Assembly: GCA_963770485.1 (NCBI GenBank) | Contig: CAVYPX010000001.1 | Span: forward strand, 42,288-106,287 | Source: CAVVEC01 sp963770485 | GTDB taxonomy: Bacteria; Acidobacteriota; Terriglobia; Terriglobales; Acidobacteriaceae | Length of the DNA stretch: 64,000 nt | Reading direction: 5' to 3' | Part shown: positions 60,970 to 64,000 of the stretch, one piece after another | How positions within the stretch are numbered: position 1 is the first letter of the stretch | How the letters are laid out: each line of letters opens with the position of its first letter | The notes under the pieces: model-generated | Database searches by the model: none | Told to the model about the DNA's origin: nothing | Seen by the model: only the letters and a program-made list of their open reading frames with translations | Position numbers and translations under genes: made by a program

Positions 60970-62484
60970 TTATTTACCCTGGAAGTATTGCCTTACGCCT
61001 TCCTCGGCAAAGCCGATGGCCTCCGCTAACTGTACTTTGGCCAGGTTGTGAGCGTAAAGGCTGGAGATATAGCTCTCGTTGGCCGCCACGACAGCTTCCT
61101 GCGCCTGCACCACTTCGAGATTGTCGGTGACGCCTGCGGTGAAGCGGTCGCGAGCCTGCACCAGCGTCTGGTTCGCCAGGTCCACCGAACTGCGTGCCAC
61201 TTCGACTTGGTCGGCGGCGGCGTTGAGGTTCAGAAGAGCGGTGCGAACTTCGTAATCAATCTGGCCGCGTAGATTCTCCAGTTGTTGGCGACTCTGCCGC
61301 AGCGCTGCTTCTGCCTCGAGGACGTCGCCATGGATTTTTCCCGCAGCGAACACGGGGATGGTCAATGTCGCCCCCACCTGAAAGACCCCGTGAGAGCTGC
61401 CCGGACGGATGCCGGCAGCGCCATAATCCCCTGCCATGCTGAGGCTGGGATAATTCTCAGCCGTCGCTGCTCGGCGGAAATCTTCCGCAGCCCGCAGTTG
61501 CTCCGCGGCGGCCAGATAATCGGGGCGCGACAGGTAGGCGCGCCGCAGCGACTCGTCGACGCCCGCCGCAGCCAGGGGTTCGTACGGGGCCGCGGTAGTA
61601 AGGGTAAACTCCTGTCCTGGGGGCAGTCCAATCACTCGCGCCAGCGTCAGTTTTTCTATTGCATAATCATTGCGGGCAACGATTAACTGCTGTTGACGGC
61701 TTTGCAATTCAACGTGGGCACGAAGGGTGTCAATCGCCGGGCTCACTCCGGCATCTTGCTGATCCGCAGCCTTGTCATAAAGGGCCTGGGCGGTTTGTAC
61801 CTCGGCCACTGCCGTATCCACTCTAGCTGCTCCCGCGAGCGCTTCCAGATAGGTATTCGCGACCGCCAGCACGACTAGTTCCCGCGCATTTTTCAACGAA
61901 TACTGGGCGACTCGTTCGTTGTTTGTGGCCCCGCGTTTGCGCTCAATCGCAGAGTAGTCGAACAGGGATTGGGTCAGATTCACCCCGCTCTGGAAAACAC
62001 CGATCGGGCCGATGACTTTCGCTACACCCGGGAAGCTAAAGCGGAATCCTAAGGCGGCGAGGTCGATCTGTTCGGCAGTCTCATTGACCGTACCACTCAC
62101 GTTGGGAAGCAGTGCGCTTAGCTCTTTCCACTTTTCCCCACGGGCGGTTAGGGTGTTGTCACTTTGTAACAGCAGGCCGAGATTATTTCTCAGCCCGCGA
62201 TCAGTGGCATCCCTGAAGGAGAGCGGCAATACTGTCGAAGTCGCTTTGCCTTCGGGGACACTGCCGGAAAACGGGCTCTGTGGAAGGATGCTGGATTGGC
62301 CTGTGTTGCCTGATCCGCTGCTGCTGTAGGAAGACGAGCCCGGCATCGTCGCCGGGGTCTGAGGTGGGCTGGCCGTCTGGCTCAGAACAGGTGGAGAGAG
62401 CAGAGCCAAATTGGCCAGCAGGTAAAGAACTGCTGCGGGTGGGAATTCTCTCGTTTTCCGCCGCAATAGCTTCCTCACGATCAA
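60970..62484 (-). CDS. TolC-family outer-membrane efflux protein
   Basis: A 504-residue protein with a signal peptide (FPPAAVLYLLANLALLSPPVLS), then a Ser/Gly-rich linker and two TolC-like helical repeats: SLKNARELVVLAVANTYLEALA in the first half, LINLNAAADQVEVARSSVDL-like arrangement in the second, and DRFTAGVTDNLEVVQAQEAV. It forms the outer-membrane channel of a tripartite efflux pump with the HlyD protein encoded 2 bases downstream. It is the first gene of the operon and is divergent from tonB. Confidence 0.92.
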   Translation of the reverse strand: MIVRKLLRRKTREFPPAAVLYLLANLALLSPPVLSQTASPPQTPATMPGSSSYSSSGSGNTGQSSILPQSPFSGSVPEGKATSTVLPLSFRDATDRGLRNNLGLLLQSDNTLTARGEKWKELSALLPNVSGTVNETAEQIDLAALGFRFSFPGVAKVIGPIGVFQSGVNLTQSLFDYSAIERKRGATNNERVAQYSLKNARELVVLAVANTYLEALAGAARVDTAVAEVQTAQALYDKAADQQDAGVSPAIDTLRAHVELQSRQQQLIVARNDYAIEKLTLARVIGLPPGQEFTLTTAAPYEPLAAAGVDESLRRAYLSRPDYLAAAEQLRAAEDFRRAATAENYPSLSMAGDYGAAGIRPGSSHGVFQVGATLTIPVFAAGKIHGDVLEAEAALRQSRQQLENLRGQIDYEVRTALLNLNAAADQVEVARSSVDLANQTLVQARDRFTAGVTDNLEVVQAQEAVVAANESYISSLYAHNLAKVQLAEAIGFAEEGVRQYFQGK

Positions 62485-62696
62485 GTCGTCCTTAAGATGA
62501 TATCGGATAAGACAGGGTGCAATCGGCCTGACAAACTAGTGTTGATTCCCGCTCCTGCCCTATGGATGCAAACCATTGTGATGTAGCCAGGCAGAGAGAC
62601 TGATTACCTCTGGATGCCCTCATACGTCTAAAATACTGTAGAGTTACTGATAATCGGAAAGACCTTTTTGAGCCCAGGGCCCAATCAGTCGGACTA

Positions 62697-63338
62697 ATGT
62701 TCGTACCACTCCATCCCGGCGTTCCCAAAAGACAAACTGCTTCGCTATCTATTTCCCTGGCTTTCCATTTTCTGTTTCTGGGATGGGTTCTTCACGCACC
62801 TGCGCCCATTTTCGTGGCGCCTTCGTCGGTGGTGCGAGGCTACTCCGGCAGTTCCTTAACTCCTATTTATTTCGGAGGCCACGCTGGAGTGACTCAGGAT
62901 CGCCCCGCACGCCTCACGTGGCAGCGGCCGCCAAAGATCGAAAAAGTACACCGGCTCGCACCGCCGGCCGCGAAGGCAGAGGCAGGTAACGAAATACGAG
63001 CGTCCCTTTCACCTAACGAACATCCGGCAGGCTCCCCGTATGGATCGCTTTCCTACGGGACCTTTGCCGGCCCCGAGGTGCGACCGGCCCTGCCGATTTC
63101 CTCGCCCGATCCGATTCTGGCGCCAGAGGTTCGGAGCAGCGCCCAGGGTGATGTTGTTGTCGAAGTCACCATCGACTCACAGGGCAACATCGTCGAAACC
63201 ATCGTCCTGCAGAGTCTTGGGCCCGCCATCGATCAGATTGTGGTAGCGGCACTGGAGAAATGGCATTTTACTCCGGCCTCGCGGAATGGCATTCCGATCC
63301 CCTCGAAACAGGACGTCTACTATCATTTCCCACGCTGA
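62697..63338 (+). CDS. TonB-type energy transducer
   Basis: A 213-residue protein. The N-terminus is a membrane anchor (ASLSISLAFHFLFLGWVLHA), then a Pro-rich spacer and the C-terminal TonB domain (about 125-213: GDVVVEVTIDSQGNIVETIV, then ALEKWHFTPASRNGIPI). It would pass proton-motive energy to outer-membrane transporters. No exbB/exbD is next to it. It is divergent from the efflux operon. Confidence 0.9.
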   Translation: MFVPLHPGVPKRQTASLSISLAFHFLFLGWVLHAPAPIFVAPSSVVRGYSGSSLTPIYFGGHAGVTQDRPARLTWQRPPKIEKVHRLAPPAAKAEAGNEIRASLSPNEHPAGSPYGSLSYGTFAGPEVRPALPISSPDPILAPEVRSSAQGDVVVEVTIDSQGNIVETIVLQSLGPAIDQIVVAALEKWHFTPASRNGIPIPSKQDVYYHFPR

Positions 63339-63524
63339 GCTGCATTTGGGGATCTCCTCAGGTTACTTTGTCCGCTTGCTTTTTCGTGAAACCTTGCGGC
63401 TTGTTGTACGTGTGCGCGGATGATTGTGCACCGTGGTTCCGTGCCGAGCATATAACCAAAGACAGGTATTCAGAATCCGCCGTCTCGGCTATCGTTAGAG
63501 GTTGCTTCTCCAAGGTGCCGATGA

Positions 63525-63854
63525 ATGAATAAGTCTTCCACTCGCCGATTTGCCAGATATCGCACGGACGTGCCCCTGATTGTGAAAGTCCTCGAGCAGA
63601 ACGGATACTTCCGCGTTCATGGCCGCTGCTTCGAAATCGCCGAGGCTGGGCTGGGGGCGGTCATCACCAGTGAGCTCAGCGCAGGGGAAATGGTTTCTTT
63701 GGAGTTTTCCGTCCCTAACTTGCCAGAACCTCTCGCCGTGAAGGCGGTGGTGCGTCACCGCATGGGCTTCTTGCACGGTTTTGAGTTCATCGGCCTGCCT
63801 ACCGAGGTGAGAGAGTCAATCCGGAACTTCTGCCAAAAACTACAACCGGCGTGA
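63525..63854 (+). CDS. PilZ-domain protein
   Basis: A 109-residue single PilZ domain. The c-di-GMP-binding RxxxR pattern is near the N-terminus (RRFARYRTDVPL) and the second motif is in FEIAEAGLGAVI, where the usual D/N-x-S-x-x-G is degenerate. It would bind cyclic di-GMP, or have lost this given the degenerate motif. It is followed by GC-rich GGCGGACACTCCTG repeats to the window end. Confidence 0.85.
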   Translation: MNKSSTRRFARYRTDVPLIVKVLEQNGYFRVHGRCFEIAEAGLGAVITSELSAGEMVSLEFSVPNLPEPLAVKAVVRHRMGFLHGFEFIGLPTEVRESIRNFCQKLQPA

Positions 63855-64000
63855 GCCGTGTGGGGCGGACACTCCTGCCGGCCAAGCGCCTCCTTGGCAA
63901 TCGAAGCAGAAAGAAAGTCGAAGTCAAAAACAGCGAACAGGAGTGTCCGCTCCACCGCGCCGGTGTCCGCTTGTAACAGCCGATGGCCTCGCGTGCCTGG
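63855..64000. repeat. GGCGGACACTCCTG/CAGGAGTGTCCGC inverted repeat
   Basis: GGGGCGGACACTCCTG near 63862-63878 and CAGGAGTGTCCGC near 63940-63952 are inverted. A related CGCGGACACCTCTGTCCGCG occurs at 17099-17118. It appears to be a dispersed hairpin family at the right edge. Confidence 0.6.

Noticed and set aside
1..64000. CRISPR array, prophage, rRNA or tRNA genes
   Set aside because: No regularly spaced repeats, phage structural genes or recognisable stable RNA genes were seen.

Overview
The window looks like a chromosome segment of an Acidobacteriota member, probably of the Terriglobia type. This is an inference from gene content: GC-rich coding sequence, many secreted or membrane peptidases, GloVer-repeat and FG-GAP-repeat secreted proteins, ABC permeases fused to M1 peptidases, a MerR-HTH/TPR fusion, and hairpin repeats carrying GTCATCCCGAG/CTCGGGATGAC. 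No rRNA, tRNA, CRISPR array or prophage was recognised.

Layout. 0.5-3.7 kb: two secreted proteins of unknown function and a lipoprotein-like protein. 3.9-6.9 kb: a histidine kinase and sigma-54 activator pair plus a small receiver-like protein. 7.3-11.7 kb: an MFS exporter, FabI, a GloVer-repeat protein and TsaE. 11.9-18.8 kb: an M1 peptidase (its ORF carries an apparent compensated frameshift), a membrane protein, an M13 peptidase and a subtilisin. 18.9-25.4 kb: a 2Fe-2S ferredoxin, small exported proteins, an acyl-CoA dehydrogenase, a MerR-TPR protein, a PhoU-like protein and an FG-GAP protein. 26.2-39.7 kb: a GH18-like protein, two paralogous ABC systems (ATPase plus permease/M1-peptidase fusion), a LysR regulator and an amidohydrolase. 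One of the two ATPase genes is frameshifted at a G run. 39.7-48.3 kb: an alpha/beta hydrolase, a deiodinase-like gene with an in-frame TGA, TetR, cupin, beta-propeller, DinB and ARPP-1 proteins, and a sigma/anti-sigma pair. 48.8-54.8 kb: thioredoxin, LexA, a 2.8-kb transposon, MsrB and bactofilin. 55-64 kb: an ABC-F ATPase, a decayed PIN-toxin remnant, Nudix, a TolC/HlyD/kinase/SDR operon, TonB and PilZ.

The most notable items are three. (1) The gene at 40821-41552 reads through an in-frame TGA exactly at the catalytic selenocysteine position of iodothyronine deiodinases (GSYT-U-PPF, later EAHPSD). A compact 7-bp hairpin with a GGT loop sits 10 bases after the TGA, so this is very probably a bacterial deiodinase-like selenoprotein with its own SECIS. 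(2) The segment 49933-52709 is a complete IS1595-type transposon with 28-bp inverted ends and 8-bp target duplications. It carries a trypsin-like protease and two small unknown proteins, and it landed exactly at the edge of the lexA promoter. (3) Two genes carry one-base shifts that should be read as single genes: the ABC ATPase at 35135-36035 and the M1 peptidase at 11919-13898.

Redox repair (thioredoxin, MsrB, the selenoprotein), SOS control (LexA), efflux (TolC/HlyD) and extensive secreted proteolysis suggest a soil heterotroph that degrades peptides. All functional calls are from reading the sequence; no database search was run.
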